A DNA stretch of 64,000 nt from DAOUJH01 sp965248955 (GCA_965248955.1 OZ252212.1:434001-498000); one strand, 5' to 3'; shown: positions 15,162 through 24,752, numbered from the stretch's first letter. Notes: generated by a model not told the origin, from the letters alone. Numbers and translations are program-made.

Positions 15162-16979
15162 ATGCGGATGTCCGATTCGACTATTACCAATCGCCCTGAG
15201 CTAACTTCGTACGAAGCCAGCGGGCAATTCAAGCCAGCGAGCAATCTCCTTCTAGCTCTAATAATCGCCTCTTCCATAGCGGTCTTCTGTTTGATAACCC
15301 TGGGCGGAATCGTACGAATAACCGGTTCCGGCCTGGGATGCCCAGACTGGCCCCTATGCCATGGCAAACTGATCCCTCCCTTTGAATTTCACACACTGAT
15401 CGAATACACACACAGGCTGGTGGCCAGCAGTACGGGAATAATCGTCCTGGCTACTGCGGTGACGGCGGCGTGGAACCAGCGGAAGCTCAACTCGCTGGTG
15501 GCACTCCTTTCCGTAACGGTATTTCTGGTGGGCGTCGCTGGTGCTCTGGGTGGAGCCACGGTGCTGACAGAGCTGCACCCCAACCTGAGAACACTGCACC
15601 TTGCCACCGCCCAAACCATTTTCGCCCTTCTCATGGTCAGCCTGGTGTGGGGATATAGAAGCCGCACCGCCTCAGGACAGGAGGGAGACGAGAGGCTGTT
15701 CTCGTGGGCATCGGCGGCGGCCATAGCCACCTTTGTAGTTATTCTGTCAGGCTCATACATAGTGGGGCGTGGAGCTGGGACGGTATGCCCCGGCTGGCCA
15801 CTGTGCGACAGTGGCCTGACGCCCAACGTCTCTCTGGGCTGGCTGCACCTCTTGCATCGTCTGCTGGCAGGAGCAGGAGCCGTGCTGGCAGGCATAGTAG
15901 TCCTCTTAGCCTGGCGCTCCTGGCAGGGGCGGCGCGTCTTCTGGATAACGGGAGCCACCGTAGGAGCCCTGGTAGTTGTGCAAACACTGGCGGGGGCGGC
16001 CAATCCCTGGACGGGTTTCTCCGCGGCGGCTCGCGCGGTGCACTTAAGCCTAGCTACGGCGCTCTTGGGAGGTCTTGTAGCCCTGGCAACGATGGCCAAA
16101 GCCACGTCGTTGGACCTCGGAAGAGCCAAAGACTACATCACCCTTGCCAAGCCGAAGATAGTTGTACTGCTTTTGATAACCGCTCTTGGCGGCATGTTCC
16201 TGGCCGCCCAGGGCGTACCGCCTATAGGAACCGCTCTGCTGGTGCTGTTCGCAGGCTCTCTAGGCGCCGGCGGCGCAAACGCTATCAATCATTACCTGGA
16301 CAGAGACATAGATGCCCGGATGAACCGGACGAGTCAGCGCCCCCTGCCGGGCCATAGAATCCCTACAAAGCATGCTCTGTGGTTAGGAATAGGTCTGAAC
16401 GTGGCTGCCTTTGGCGTTCTGGCTCTGTGGGTAAACCTGCTAAGTGCGTTGCTGGTATTAGGGGCCACGCTCTTCTACGCCATTGTCTACACAGCGTGGC
16501 TGAAGCGAACTTGGACGCAGAACATAGTGATCGGCGGTGCCGCGGGCGCTGTGCCTCCCGTAGTAGGCTGGGCTGCAATCACGGGAGGGTTGGATCTGCC
16601 CGCGCTATACCTTTTCGCCATCATCTTCTTCTGGACGCCGCCTCATTTCTGGGCGCTTTCGCTTCTCCTCAAGAACGATTACGCGAAAGCCGGGATCCCT
16701 ATGCTGCCGGTAGTAGCCGGTGAACATACAACCGCAAAGGCTATTCTCATGCACAGCCTAATCCTGGTTGCAATTAGCTTGGCCTTTGTTACGGCACAGG
16801 CCGTGGACTGGGTTTACGCTCTAAGCGCCGCCATGCTGGGAGCAACACTGCTCTTCTACGTGGTAAGGCTGCTCAGAGACCAGACGAAACGTGCGGCCAG
16901 ACAGCTGTACCTATATTCACTGCTGTATTTGACGCTTCTTTTCGCGGCTGTCATGGTGGACAGCTCGGTAAGTCTGTGA
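15162..16979 (+). CDS. ctaAB: Fused heme A synthase - heme O synthase (CtaA-CtaB)
   Basis: Makes the heme a of the adjacent oxidase: the CtaB half farnesylates protoheme to heme O and the CtaA half oxidises it to heme A. 605 residues. CtaA part (about 25-300): GSGLGCPDWPLCHGK, paired His in EYTHRLVAS, LRTLHLATAQ, LLHRLLAGA and AVHLSLATAL. The CtaB part starts near 315 (DYITLAKPKIVVLLL) with NHYLDRDIDARMNRT and YTAWLKRT as prenyl-diphosphate-binding motifs. Fusions of this order are known in Thermus and some Chloroflexi. No stop separates the halves. The stop overlaps the next gene (GTGA). Confidence 0.95.
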   Translation: MRMSDSTITNRPELTSYEASGQFKPASNLLLALIIASSIAVFCLITLGGIVRITGSGLGCPDWPLCHGKLIPPFEFHTLIEYTHRLVASSTGIIVLATAVTAAWNQRKLNSLVALLSVTVFLVGVAGALGGATVLTELHPNLRTLHLATAQTIFALLMVSLVWGYRSRTASGQEGDERLFSWASAAAIATFVVILSGSYIVGRGAGTVCPGWPLCDSGLTPNVSLGWLHLLHRLLAGAGAVLAGIVVLLAWRSWQGRRVFWITGATVGALVVVQTLAGAANPWTGFSAAARAVHLSLATALLGGLVALATMAKATSLDLGRAKDYITLAKPKIVVLLLITALGGMFLAAQGVPPIGTALLVLFAGSLGAGGANAINHYLDRDIDARMNRTSQRPLPGHRIPTKHALWLGIGLNVAAFGVLALWVNLLSALLVLGATLFYAIVYTAWLKRTWTQNIVIGGAAGAVPPVVGWAAITGGLDLPALYLFAIIFFWTPPHFWALSLLLKNDYAKAGIPMLPVVAGEHTTAKAILMHSLILVAISLAFVTAQAVDWVYALSAAMLGATLLFYVVRLLRDQTKRAARQLYLYSLLYLTLLFAAVMVDSSVSL

Positions 16980-17668
16980 CCACGCGCTTACTCTTGCCCA
17001 GTAGAGTACACGCGGTTCCCCTATTGGTCGGGGTGTTGACTGCGGCGATGCTGGCGGGCTGTTCTCAGACGGCGGCATCCTTCATGGGCACCGAGCTCAC
17101 GGCGAGGGAGCCCGCGCCAGGATTCACACTGTTCGACCAGTTTGGAGAGGAAACGTCGCTGAGGGACAAGCGGGGCAACGTGGTTGCGTTGACATTTCTC
17201 TATACCAACTGCCCGGATATTTGTCCCCTCACGGCGCACTCGCTTGGCAAAGCCCATGAAGCCCTGGGTGAAGATGCAGCCAAAGTCTCCATAATAGCCA
17301 TTTCCGTAGACCCCAACAGGGATACTCCGCAGCAAGTCCGAGTCTATTCACAACAGCTGAACATGTTAAACAAATGGTCTTTTCTGACCGGGCCGGAAGA
17401 GAAGCTATCCGTCCTATGGGAAGCGTACTACGTGGCAGTGGAACGAATTGACGACTCAGGCGGCGACGCGATAGAGAGCTTGGGAGCGGGCCTGGCAAGA
17501 GAAGCCCTTGCCAGCAGTGAAGGGCTTTCCGAGAAAGCGGCTTACCTGGTTGCACATTCGGCGCCGGTCTACCTCATAGACCAGGAGGGGAGGATGCGCT
17601 CGGTGATCACAGACCTGACCCTTGACCCCGAACCCCTAGTCCACGACATACGGTTGCTGTTGAAGTAG
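16976..17668 (+). CDS. sco: Sco1/SenC/PrrC family copper chaperone
   Basis: Delivers copper to the CuA site of subunit II. 230 residues, GTG start overlapping the ctaB stop by four bases. N-terminal lipoprotein signal (AAMLAGC). Thioredoxin fold with the copper ligands CPDIC and a late His in LVAHSAPVYLID. ISVDPNRDTP is also characteristic. The insert at about 155-185 is Gly/Ala/Glu-rich and longer than in typical Sco proteins. Co-transcribed with heme A synthesis. Confidence 0.93.
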   Translation: MTTRLLLPSRVHAVPLLVGVLTAAMLAGCSQTAASFMGTELTAREPAPGFTLFDQFGEETSLRDKRGNVVALTFLYTNCPDICPLTAHSLGKAHEALGEDAAKVSIIAISVDPNRDTPQQVRVYSQQLNMLNKWSFLTGPEEKLSVLWEAYYVAVERIDDSGGDAIESLGAGLAREALASSEGLSEKAAYLVAHSAPVYLIDQEGRMRSVITDLTLDPEPLVHDIRLLLK

Positions 17669-17669
17669 G

Positions 17670-18755
17670 CTACTCGAACTTGAAGACGCGCACGGCCACC
17701 ACGGAGCTGACGGCTATCCACGCTCCGAGCAGGCCAAGCTCGTAGGGGAAATTCCACAACGGTTCGGCCTCCAGGGCCACTCCTCTGAGGACGTCCAGCA
17801 TGGGCGCCAGCGGCAAATACGAAACGAGGGTGGGCAGTATCCAAGGAAGGCCTTCCTTGGGGAAGAAAGCACCGGCCAGAAACATCATTGGCAAGCTTAC
17901 GGCGTTGGCCAGACCCGTGGCTGCATTTACATTCTTGGATAAGCCCCCAATGATGAAGCCAAGGTTGAGGAAAATTATGTTGGCAACCAGAACTACAACG
18001 AACACCCAGAGAAAGTTGCCGTAGACGTTGGCTCCGAAAATCAGAATCCCCGCGGCCATTATGATGACTGCCTGAACTACGGAAAGAACCAGATGTGCAA
18101 GGACCTCAGAGGCGAAGAATACGCGTACCTTCAAAGGCGTGGCCAGTATCCGCTTCAGTATTCTTTGCTGTCTGTAAACGGCCATCGACGCGGCGAGACC
18201 AACTATGGAGGAAGTCATGACGCCCATTCCAACAAGGCCCGGAAGCAGGAAATCGTAGTAGGTTAGCTGCCGTGATTGGATACCTTCAGACCGCAGCTCT
18301 ATGAGCGTTGGAGCGTTGGTCAGATATTTGTTCATCTCCTCCACCAAACCCTGCACCACGCCTATGGTAATGGGAGCGCCGCTATTGGCCCTGTCGTAGA
18401 TCAGGGAGATGTTGGATGGGCTTCCCCCCCGGCCCTGAACGATTCTCTCCTGCAAACCGTCCGGAATGATCAACAGGTAGCTGAAGTCGCCGTCTTCCAC
18501 TTCCCTACGGGCGGCCGGCACATCCGACCTTTCCTCGATGGTGATGTGCTCAACCATGGACATGGCTTGGACGAAGCCCTGCGATGCGGCGTCCTGTGCC
18601 TGGTCAACGACCAATATGGTAGCGTTGGGCGGGTCATCAAAGTTGAACAGACCGAACGTGGCTACAAAGATAAGGGGGAAGGCCAGCGACCAGAACAGGG
18701 CCTCCTTGTTCCTATAGATCATCTTGAGGTTGGCAACGGTCAATGACAGCAACAT
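17670..18755 (-). CDS. ABC-2 type transporter permease with large extracytoplasmic domain
   Basis: 361 residues. One N-terminal helix (about 20-38), a long soluble domain (about 40-165), then five helices, the usual DUF/ABC2_membrane_3 layout of exporters such as YhgE/DrrB relatives. The FLAGAFFPKEGLPWILP then YLPLAPMLDVLRG segment is the conserved C-terminal box. Seven bases follow the ATPase stop. Its end faces the sco gene end with one base between. Confidence 0.88.
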   Translation of the reverse strand: MLLSLTVANLKMIYRNKEALFWSLAFPLIFVATFGLFNFDDPPNATILVVDQAQDAASQGFVQAMSMVEHITIEERSDVPAARREVEDGDFSYLLIIPDGLQERIVQGRGGSPSNISLIYDRANSGAPITIGVVQGLVEEMNKYLTNAPTLIELRSEGIQSRQLTYYDFLLPGLVGMGVMTSSIVGLAASMAVYRQQRILKRILATPLKVRVFFASEVLAHLVLSVVQAVIIMAAGILIFGANVYGNFLWVFVVVLVANIIFLNLGFIIGGLSKNVNAATGLANAVSLPMMFLAGAFFPKEGLPWILPTLVSYLPLAPMLDVLRGVALEAEPLWNFPYELGLLGAWIAVSSVVAVRVFKFE

Positions 18756-18762
18756 AGTTCTA

Positions 18763-19677
18763 TCAGTCCCTCAGCTGACGTCCCGTAATGGCCAGGAAAA
18801 CGTCTTCCAGGTTGGCAGAGGCCACCTCCAGGTGGGTCAACTCTCCATTTTGGCCCAAGCTCATCAAAGCTCCCACGGTTTTTGCGGCATCGGAAGAAGC
18901 CAAACGCCACAATCCGTCCTCGTCCCGGTGGACGGATTGGACTCCATCCAGCCCTTCCAAGTCGCACTGCTCCAGAGCGCCGTTGGCAGTGAACCTGATT
19001 TCGTAGGGCACGGGCAAGGAGCGGATCAGATTGGCGGGCGTGTCCATGGCCACAATCTTGGCCTGGTCCATGATGGCGACGCGCTGGCAAAGGAACTGTG
19101 CTTCCTCCATGTAGTGGGTGGTCAACACCACGGTACACCCCTCTCCATGGATGGCTTGGATAAACTCCCAGAGGTTTCGCCTGGCCTGGGGATCGAGCCC
19201 CGCGGTGGGCTCGTCCAAGAACACCACTTCTGGGTCGTTGGTAAGCGTGGCAGCTATGGTAAACCGCTGCCTCTGTCCCCCAGAGAGCTTGGATACGGTA
19301 GACTTTGCTTTGTCAAGAAGGCCCACTCGCTCCAGCAATTCCTGGGAAGAGATTCTCTTCGAGTAGAATCTTCCAAAGAGATCCAGGATTTCGGTAAGAG
19401 TAAGGTACTCGAAGTAAGCCGATGCCTGCAGCTGGACTCCTATGCGCTCCTTGACCGCCAGGCTTTCCTTCTGGCTGTCCATGCCCAGTACGGTAGTGAG
19501 GCCGCCGGTGGGGTGCTGAAGCCCCTCTATGATCTCCAGAGTAGTGGTCTTACCCGCCCCGTTGGGACCGAGTATGCCGAAAATCTCGCCCTGCTCCACC
19601 GAAAATGAGACATCGTCCACGGCGACCAGGCTTCCGAACTTCTTGACCAGATTTTCTACGCGTATTGCCTCCGTCAC
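18763..19677 (-). CDS. ABC transporter ATPase (ABC-2 exporter type)
   Basis: 304 residues. Walker A GPNGAGKTT, Q-loop in GVQLQASAYF, signature LSGGQRQR, Walker B VVFLDEPT, H-loop LTTHYMEEA. The C-terminal regulatory part (about 225-304) resembles DrrA/CcmA-type exporters. GTG start overlaps the stop of the MetF-like gene (GTGA). Works with the permease downstream. Confidence 0.93.
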   Translation of the reverse strand: MTEAIRVENLVKKFGSLVAVDDVSFSVEQGEIFGILGPNGAGKTTTLEIIEGLQHPTGGLTTVLGMDSQKESLAVKERIGVQLQASAYFEYLTLTEILDLFGRFYSKRISSQELLERVGLLDKAKSTVSKLSGGQRQRFTIAATLTNDPEVVFLDEPTAGLDPQARRNLWEFIQAIHGEGCTVVLTTHYMEEAQFLCQRVAIMDQAKIVAMDTPANLIRSLPVPYEIRFTANGALEQCDLEGLDGVQSVHRDEDGLWRLASSDAAKTVGALMSLGQNGELTHLEVASANLEDVFLAITGRQLRD

Positions 19678-20555
19678 CCCTTCACCTGAGCTTTGACGTG
19701 AAGGAGCAATTGCTCAGCCGCGGCATAGCTCCTCCGCCCACCCTTGAGAATGGGCGGGATAAGATAGATCAAGTCCATCCCCCTATCTATATAGCTCTGA
19801 AGCTGCTCCAAGGCTATTTCCAAAGGCGAACGACCTTTTTCCAAGTCACTCCTCAAATGCGCTGGCACGTCACCAAAGAGAATACCGTCCCGTTCCAGGA
19901 TCTGCAAACCATGAAATACGGGTAGGGTCAAATTGCGGCCGGCAACGCTGCAATAGGTCTCGTAAAAACGGTTCGCGACCTCAACGCGGTAAAAGGCCTG
20001 GCTGAAGAAGAAATGTGCCCCAGCCCGGACCTTCCTTTCCGTCAGCCTGGCTTCTTTTTCGACATCGGAAGCGCCGAAATCGATTACGGCGCCTATGCAG
20101 AACCGGGTGGGGGTTCTCAGTTTCAAACCACGGAAGTCCTCCCCGTGATTCAAATCGCCGATGGCTTTGATCAGCCCCGTGGAGCTATAATCATTGACCT
20201 GAGTCAGCAAGTCGCGGTCTCGTGGCGTGAAGTCATCCCCACCCAGCACAATCACGTTTTCCAGCCCCAGCGCCTGCGCACCCAGCAAGTGATTCTGCAA
20301 AGCCAGCTTGTTCATGTCACGGGGGGCCAAGCTGAAAATGACGTCCTGATCTCCGGACAGACCTATGATCTGCGCCATTACGGTTGAGTCGACGCGCACT
20401 GACCTGCCCGGGCTGTAGGCCACGCTCACAAAGTCAGCGCCGACCCTCTTCACCTGCTCCACCGTGGAGAAGTCGGCGCCGCGCGGCGGCGAGAAATCGC
20501 ATACGAAGACGGGTCTAAGGTTACTCTGTCTGAGCTTTTCAGTAACGGCAGTCAA
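19674..20555 (-). CDS. Methylenetetrahydrofolate reductase family protein (MetF-like)
   Basis: 293 residues, TIM-barrel of the FAD-dependent 5,10-methylenetetrahydrofolate reductase family: VFVCDFSPPRGAD at the start (with Asp in place of the common Glu of F-x-F-x-P-P), NVIVLGGDD, FCIGAVIDF, AHFFFSQAFYRVE (the usual GAxFxxTQ region) and PVFHGLQIL. Start TTG one base after the preceding stop. Chloroflexi and acetogens carry such divergent MetF proteins. Its location between a molybdoenzyme and an exporter is odd; the fold assignment is firm, the reaction less so. Confidence 0.8.
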   Translation of the reverse strand: MTAVTEKLRQSNLRPVFVCDFSPPRGADFSTVEQVKRVGADFVSVAYSPGRSVRVDSTVMAQIIGLSGDQDVIFSLAPRDMNKLALQNHLLGAQALGLENVIVLGGDDFTPRDRDLLTQVNDYSSTGLIKAIGDLNHGEDFRGLKLRTPTRFCIGAVIDFGASDVEKEARLTERKVRAGAHFFFSQAFYRVEVANRFYETYCSVAGRNLTLPVFHGLQILERDGILFGDVPAHLRSDLEKGRSPLEIALEQLQSYIDRGMDLIYLIPPILKGGRRSYAAAEQLLLHVKAQVKG

Positions 20556-20556
20556 G

Positions 20557-22107
20557 CTAGACTACGGACACCAAAATGCGGTGCCATCCTTCAGCACCGT
20601 TAGGCAACGCTCTAGTAATTCTGGCGGGCTGGGTGTTTCCCTCGAGATCCGTGGCTCTGACCGCCATGTTGACTCTTTGCGGATCGGTGGGCGTCCAATC
20701 TCTTGTCCAGAGCACCCATGTATAGGGTGAAAGCGGCTCGCTGAACTCAGCAGTCTGCCAGGTTTCGCCGTCATCGAGGCTGACTTCCACCGTTTTGATA
20801 CCCCTATCGCCGGCGAATGCCACCCCGCCAATAAACGAATCAACGTTTGCCGTGATGTCCGCGTTGCGAACAGGAACGTCTATCCTGGACATCGTCTGAA
20901 TGATGGCGGTATCAGCCCAGCCCCTTTGCTGCCAGTAGCCCCTGAACGATGACGGTACAGGCTCTATCTTGGTGAGCCACTTTACGTTTTCCATACCGTA
21001 CAAACCGGGGACTATGATTCTGGCTGGGAATCCGTGGCCGTCCGTGAGGGGCTCGCCGTTCATCAGGTAAGCAACCATGGTCTGATCGCGCAAGGCATAA
21101 TCCGTGGGGAAGCTATCCACGTACCCGTCGGAGGCATGGAAAGCCAGCCTCTCGACGTCGGCGGGCATTTCGGCCATCTCCAACAGCGTACTCAACCTGA
21201 CTCCTCGCCACAGGGCGTTGCCAATGAGCCCGCCGCCTATGCGATTGCTGATGCAAGTCAGCGTGACGTACTCCTCCTGCCAGGGAAGCGACTGAAGCTC
21301 CTCATAGGTCAGAGACATCGGTTTGCCAAACTCCCCGGCCAGTTCCAGCTTCCAATCAGCCACGTCCACCCTGGGGTTCACTATGTTCTTGGATACCTCG
21401 TAAAACATGTCGGTAGGAGTAATTTCAGCAGGCATAGCCCCCGAGGTGCTGACTACCGTGGACGGGGTAACGGCCGAGGTGTTCTGAAGGACTGTCCTTA
21501 CGGCTAATCCGCCGGCGGCGGCGAACAGTCCGAAGAAAGCGGCCCTTCTGATGAACTCCCGCCGTCCGGTCACCGGTTCCGGGCTAAGACGCGCCATGGC
21601 TATACGGTGCAGCTCTGTCAACGTGGCGCTGAAGGCAAGGAACGAGACGTAGGTGATGAACATGTAGCTCCACGGGCCGTCCGCCAGAGATACGCCAAAT
21701 AGCCCCGCACCTATCACGGGCGATAGCACGACCATGAAAATGAGCCATATAACCGTTGCCAGGATGAGGCCTCTTAGCCAGCTGCTTTCCGGCAAGAAGG
21801 GCGTTTTGGAGGAGTAACGAACGTGAGCCACGCCAAAGAGTCCACCGGCCAACACCTGGGTTACCAGCAGGATGGAAAACATCAGAGGCTTGGCCGCTAC
21901 CTGCAGGATTTCCAATGTTAAGTCAAACAGCTCCGGCGGAGTTACACTGGTAAGCCAATCCGCAATGAGTTCGGGAAGGACGGGGGTTTCGGTAGCAAAC
22001 CTAAGGGCCACCATGATCAAGGTCATGACGAGGCCTGAGACAAGGCCAATGAGAAAGCCTGCTCGGTACGTAACCCGGAATGGCTGTGGGTCGCTCTGCT
22101 CTTCCAT
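20557..22107 (-). CDS. Membrane-anchored sulfite-oxidase-family molybdopterin oxidoreductase
   Basis: 516 residues. Residues 1-165 hold four to five hydrophobic segments. A twin-arginine-like motif follows (Arg182-Arg183 in TGRREFIRRAAFF) with a hydrophobic stretch, then the molybdopterin domain (about 230-400) with candidate Mo ligand Cys285 in TLTCISN, and GFPARIIVPGLYG and WLTKIEPV. A C-terminal Mo-co dimerisation domain (about 410-516) reads VRNADITANVD to VNMAVRATDLEGN. Similar to SorA/YedY relatives; substrate unknown. First of four coupled genes on this strand. Confidence 0.88.
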   Translation of the reverse strand: MEEQSDPQPFRVTYRAGFLIGLVSGLVMTLIMVALRFATETPVLPELIADWLTSVTPPELFDLTLEILQVAAKPLMFSILLVTQVLAGGLFGVAHVRYSSKTPFLPESSWLRGLILATVIWLIFMVVLSPVIGAGLFGVSLADGPWSYMFITYVSFLAFSATLTELHRIAMARLSPEPVTGRREFIRRAAFFGLFAAAGGLAVRTVLQNTSAVTPSTVVSTSGAMPAEITPTDMFYEVSKNIVNPRVDVADWKLELAGEFGKPMSLTYEELQSLPWQEEYVTLTCISNRIGGGLIGNALWRGVRLSTLLEMAEMPADVERLAFHASDGYVDSFPTDYALRDQTMVAYLMNGEPLTDGHGFPARIIVPGLYGMENVKWLTKIEPVPSSFRGYWQQRGWADTAIIQTMSRIDVPVRNADITANVDSFIGGVAFAGDRGIKTVEVSLDDGETWQTAEFSEPLSPYTWVLWTRDWTPTDPQRVNMAVRATDLEGNTQPARITRALPNGAEGWHRILVSVV

Positions 22108-22178
22108 GATGCCTCTCAGCTATGTGCATTATAATGCTAACATAGCCACTTGTACCAACGTAAGAGGTTCACAAGACC

Positions 22179-22991
22179 GTGACTACCCTATACTTAGTAG
22201 CAACGCCCATTGGAAACCTTCAAGACATCTCTTCGAGGGCGCTGCAGGCACTTGAGGATGTGAGCCTGATAGCGGCAGAGGACACTAGAACTACCCGGAA
22301 ACTCCTGCGCCGCTACAAACTAAAGACGCCGCTGATCAGCTATTACAAAGATAATCGGAACTCACGCATACCCTACATACTGGACGCTTTGCTTAGAGAC
22401 GACGTCGCCCTGGTTTCCGATGCCGGAGTGCCTGCCATCAGCGATCCAGGCAGTGAGCTGGTCGCTGCCGCGGTGGAGGCGGGATTCACGGTGACAGCGG
22501 TGCCCGGGGCTTCCTCTGTCACCACGGCGCTTGCCGTCTCCGGCCTGCATGCGGACCGGTTTCTCTTTCTGGGTTTCCTACCCAATAGACCAAAGGCCCG
22601 CCGTGAGGCGCTAGCCGCAGTAACCGGCGAGCCTTATACGCTGGTCATCTTTGAGGCTCCCCACCGACTAAAGGCCTCCTTGCAAGATATGACCGAAATC
22701 CTGGGAGACCGCAATGTGGCCGTGTGCCGTGAGCTAACCAAGCTCTATGAAGAGATATACCACGGCACACTATCGGAAGCGGTCGCTCACTTTGCTCGGC
22801 CAAAAGGCGAGTTTACCCTGGTTGTAGAAGGAGCCAAGCCGGCCAATGGTACGCCGGACTTGGAAGGCGCAGCCAGGAAATTGCGGGAGCTAAAAGAAGC
22901 TGGAATTACCGTCAAAGAGGCTACGGCTCAGATATCAATCGAGTATAGTCTATCTAGGCGGCAGATCTATGACCTATGGCTGAAGCTATAG
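22179..22991 (+). CDS. rsmI: 16S rRNA (cytidine(1402)-2'-O)-methyltransferase
   Basis: 270 residues, GTG start. Methylates the ribose of C1402 in the decoding centre using SAM. Typical marks: YLVATPIGNLQDIS, AEDTRTTRKLL, VSDAGVPAISDPG, AVPGASSVTTAL, FLGFLPN, and FEAPHRL followed by CRELTKLYEE. Full length for the family. Its promoter region is shared with the divergent molybdoenzyme gene. Confidence 0.96.
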   Translation: MTTLYLVATPIGNLQDISSRALQALEDVSLIAAEDTRTTRKLLRRYKLKTPLISYYKDNRNSRIPYILDALLRDDVALVSDAGVPAISDPGSELVAAAVEAGFTVTAVPGASSVTTALAVSGLHADRFLFLGFLPNRPKARREALAAVTGEPYTLVIFEAPHRLKASLQDMTEILGDRNVAVCRELTKLYEEIYHGTLSEAVAHFARPKGEFTLVVEGAKPANGTPDLEGAARKLRELKEAGITVKEATAQISIEYSLSRRQIYDLWLKL

Positions 22992-23061
22992 GATGACCCG
23001 GAGACGTTGCCCGGTGTGTCTATGCTAGAATAGGCCGCATCCCATCAGAAAGAGAGCCTAA

Positions 23062-24744
23062 TTGGCCGCTGAAAAGATTCTTGTTGCCGTAGCCTGGCCG
23101 TATACCAACGGTCGCATTCACCTAGGTCACCTAGCGGGCTGCTACGTGGCCGCGGATATTTTCGCGCGGTACCACAGGCTGAAGGGCAACAAGGTGCTCA
23201 TGGTATCGGGCAGCGACCAACACGGCACACCCATAACCGTTACCGCTGAAGAAGAGGGGCTGACTCCGCAACAGGTCGTGGACAAGTATCGTCCCTCCCA
23301 GCTTGAAACGTGGGAGAAACTAGGCATTACGTTCGACATGTTCACCAGCACGGGCACCGAGAACCACAAAGAAGTGGTTCAAGATATCTTCCTCACTCTA
23401 ATGGACAAGGGCCTTGCGGTCAGGAAGACCACGCCGTTGCTTTACTCTGAGGTCGACCGCAGGTTCCTGCCGGATCGCTACGTGGAAGGGACCTGCCCCT
23501 TCTGTTCTTATGAAAAGGCCCGCGGCGACCAGTGCGACAACTGCGGCAGACCAATGGATCCGCTAGAGTTGAAGAACCCGCGCAGCCGCCTCAGCGGGGC
23601 CACACCGGAGGTCCGCGAATCGGAGCACTATTTCTTACGCCTCAGCGCTCTGCAAGACGGTTTGTTGGAGTGGGTACAGGGGCAAGAACACTGGCGTCCC
23701 AATGTCTTGAACTTCACGCAGGGCTATATCAAAGAAGGCCTGCACGATAGACCAATAACGCGCGATATAAGTTGGGGCGTGCCCGTTCCGGTGGCGGACT
23801 ACGGGCAAAAGCGCGTGTACGTCTGGTTTGAAGCGGTAATAGGATACTTGTCTGCCTCCAAGGAGTGGGCCGCACTCCATAACAGGCCAGAGGCGTGGAA
23901 GGAGTTCTGGGAAGACCCGGAGGCAAGGGCGTACTATTTTGTGGGCAAGGACAACATCCCCTTCCATACCATCATATGGCCGGCAATACTGATGGGGTAC
24001 GGCAACGGACTTGGCCTCCCCTACGACGTGCCGGCCAACGAATACCTCAATATGTACGGCGGCAAGTTCTCCAAGAGCGAGCGCCGCGCCGTCTGGGTAA
24101 CCGATTACCTGAAGCGATACGAGCCTGACCCACTGCGTTACTACATCTCAGCGAGTATGCCGGAAACTTCCGATACGGACTTCACCTGGGATGAATTCGT
24201 GCGCCGCAACAACGATGAACTGGTGGCAACTTACGGCAATCTGGTGCACAGGGTGCTCACGTTGATCCGGCGGGGCTTCAATGGCAAAGTGCCTCAACCG
24301 CATGAACTCACTGACGTTGACCAATCGCTGATGGCCAAAGCCAATGACACCTTGAATGATACGGCTTTGCACATATCCAGGACCCGGTTCCGTGAGGGTC
24401 TTCGCGCCGCGATGTCGCTGGCGCAAGAGGCCAACCGCTACTTGGATTCACAAGCGCCGTGGCATACCTTGAAGGAGGATCGCGACAGGACATCCACGTC
24501 CCTCTGGGTAACCCTTCATACCATATCCGCGTTGAAGACGGTTACCTACCCCTACCTACCCTTCAGTGCAGAGCGGTTGCATACCCTCCTGGGACTACCT
24601 GGAACGATTCACGACCATGGCTGGTCTGTTCAGCAGCCGGAGCCTGGGGTCGAGCTGCCATCGCCGCAGGCGCTCTTCGCCAAGCTGGACGATTCAGTTG
24701 TAGAGGAAGAAACGCGGCGCATGGAAGAGGCCATAACACACTAG
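23062..24744 (+). CDS. metG: Methionyl-tRNA synthetase
   Basis: Charges tRNA-Met. 560 residues, TTG start. HIGH-type motif GRIHLGHLAG near residue 15, a zinc knuckle (CPFCSYEKARGDQCDNCG, about 143-160), YVWFEAVIGYLSA, and a KFSKS signature loop in place of KMSKS. The C-terminal anticodon-binding helical domain reaches the end; there is no C-terminal EMAP/tRNA-binding domain. KFSKS is found in the archaeal-like MetRS class, so it is not a defect. Confidence 0.96.
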   Translation: MAAEKILVAVAWPYTNGRIHLGHLAGCYVAADIFARYHRLKGNKVLMVSGSDQHGTPITVTAEEEGLTPQQVVDKYRPSQLETWEKLGITFDMFTSTGTENHKEVVQDIFLTLMDKGLAVRKTTPLLYSEVDRRFLPDRYVEGTCPFCSYEKARGDQCDNCGRPMDPLELKNPRSRLSGATPEVRESEHYFLRLSALQDGLLEWVQGQEHWRPNVLNFTQGYIKEGLHDRPITRDISWGVPVPVADYGQKRVYVWFEAVIGYLSASKEWAALHNRPEAWKEFWEDPEARAYYFVGKDNIPFHTIIWPAILMGYGNGLGLPYDVPANEYLNMYGGKFSKSERRAVWVTDYLKRYEPDPLRYYISASMPETSDTDFTWDEFVRRNNDELVATYGNLVHRVLTLIRRGFNGKVPQPHELTDVDQSLMAKANDTLNDTALHISRTRFREGLRAAMSLAQEANRYLDSQAPWHTLKEDRDRTSTSLWVTLHTISALKTVTYPYLPFSAERLHTLLGLPGTIHDHGWSVQQPEPGVELPSPQALFAKLDDSVVEEETRRMEEAITH

Positions 24745-24752
24745 GGACAAAG

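Noticed and set aside
24000..24130. Defective MetRS because KMSKS reads KFSKS
   Set aside because: KFSKS is a known natural variant in this enzyme class and all other motifs are intact.
24459..24752. Longer N-terminus of the polyprenyl synthase overlapping metG
   Set aside because: The extension overlaps metG by nearly 300 bases in another frame and has no similarity to the family; the TTG at 24753 gives the normal length.
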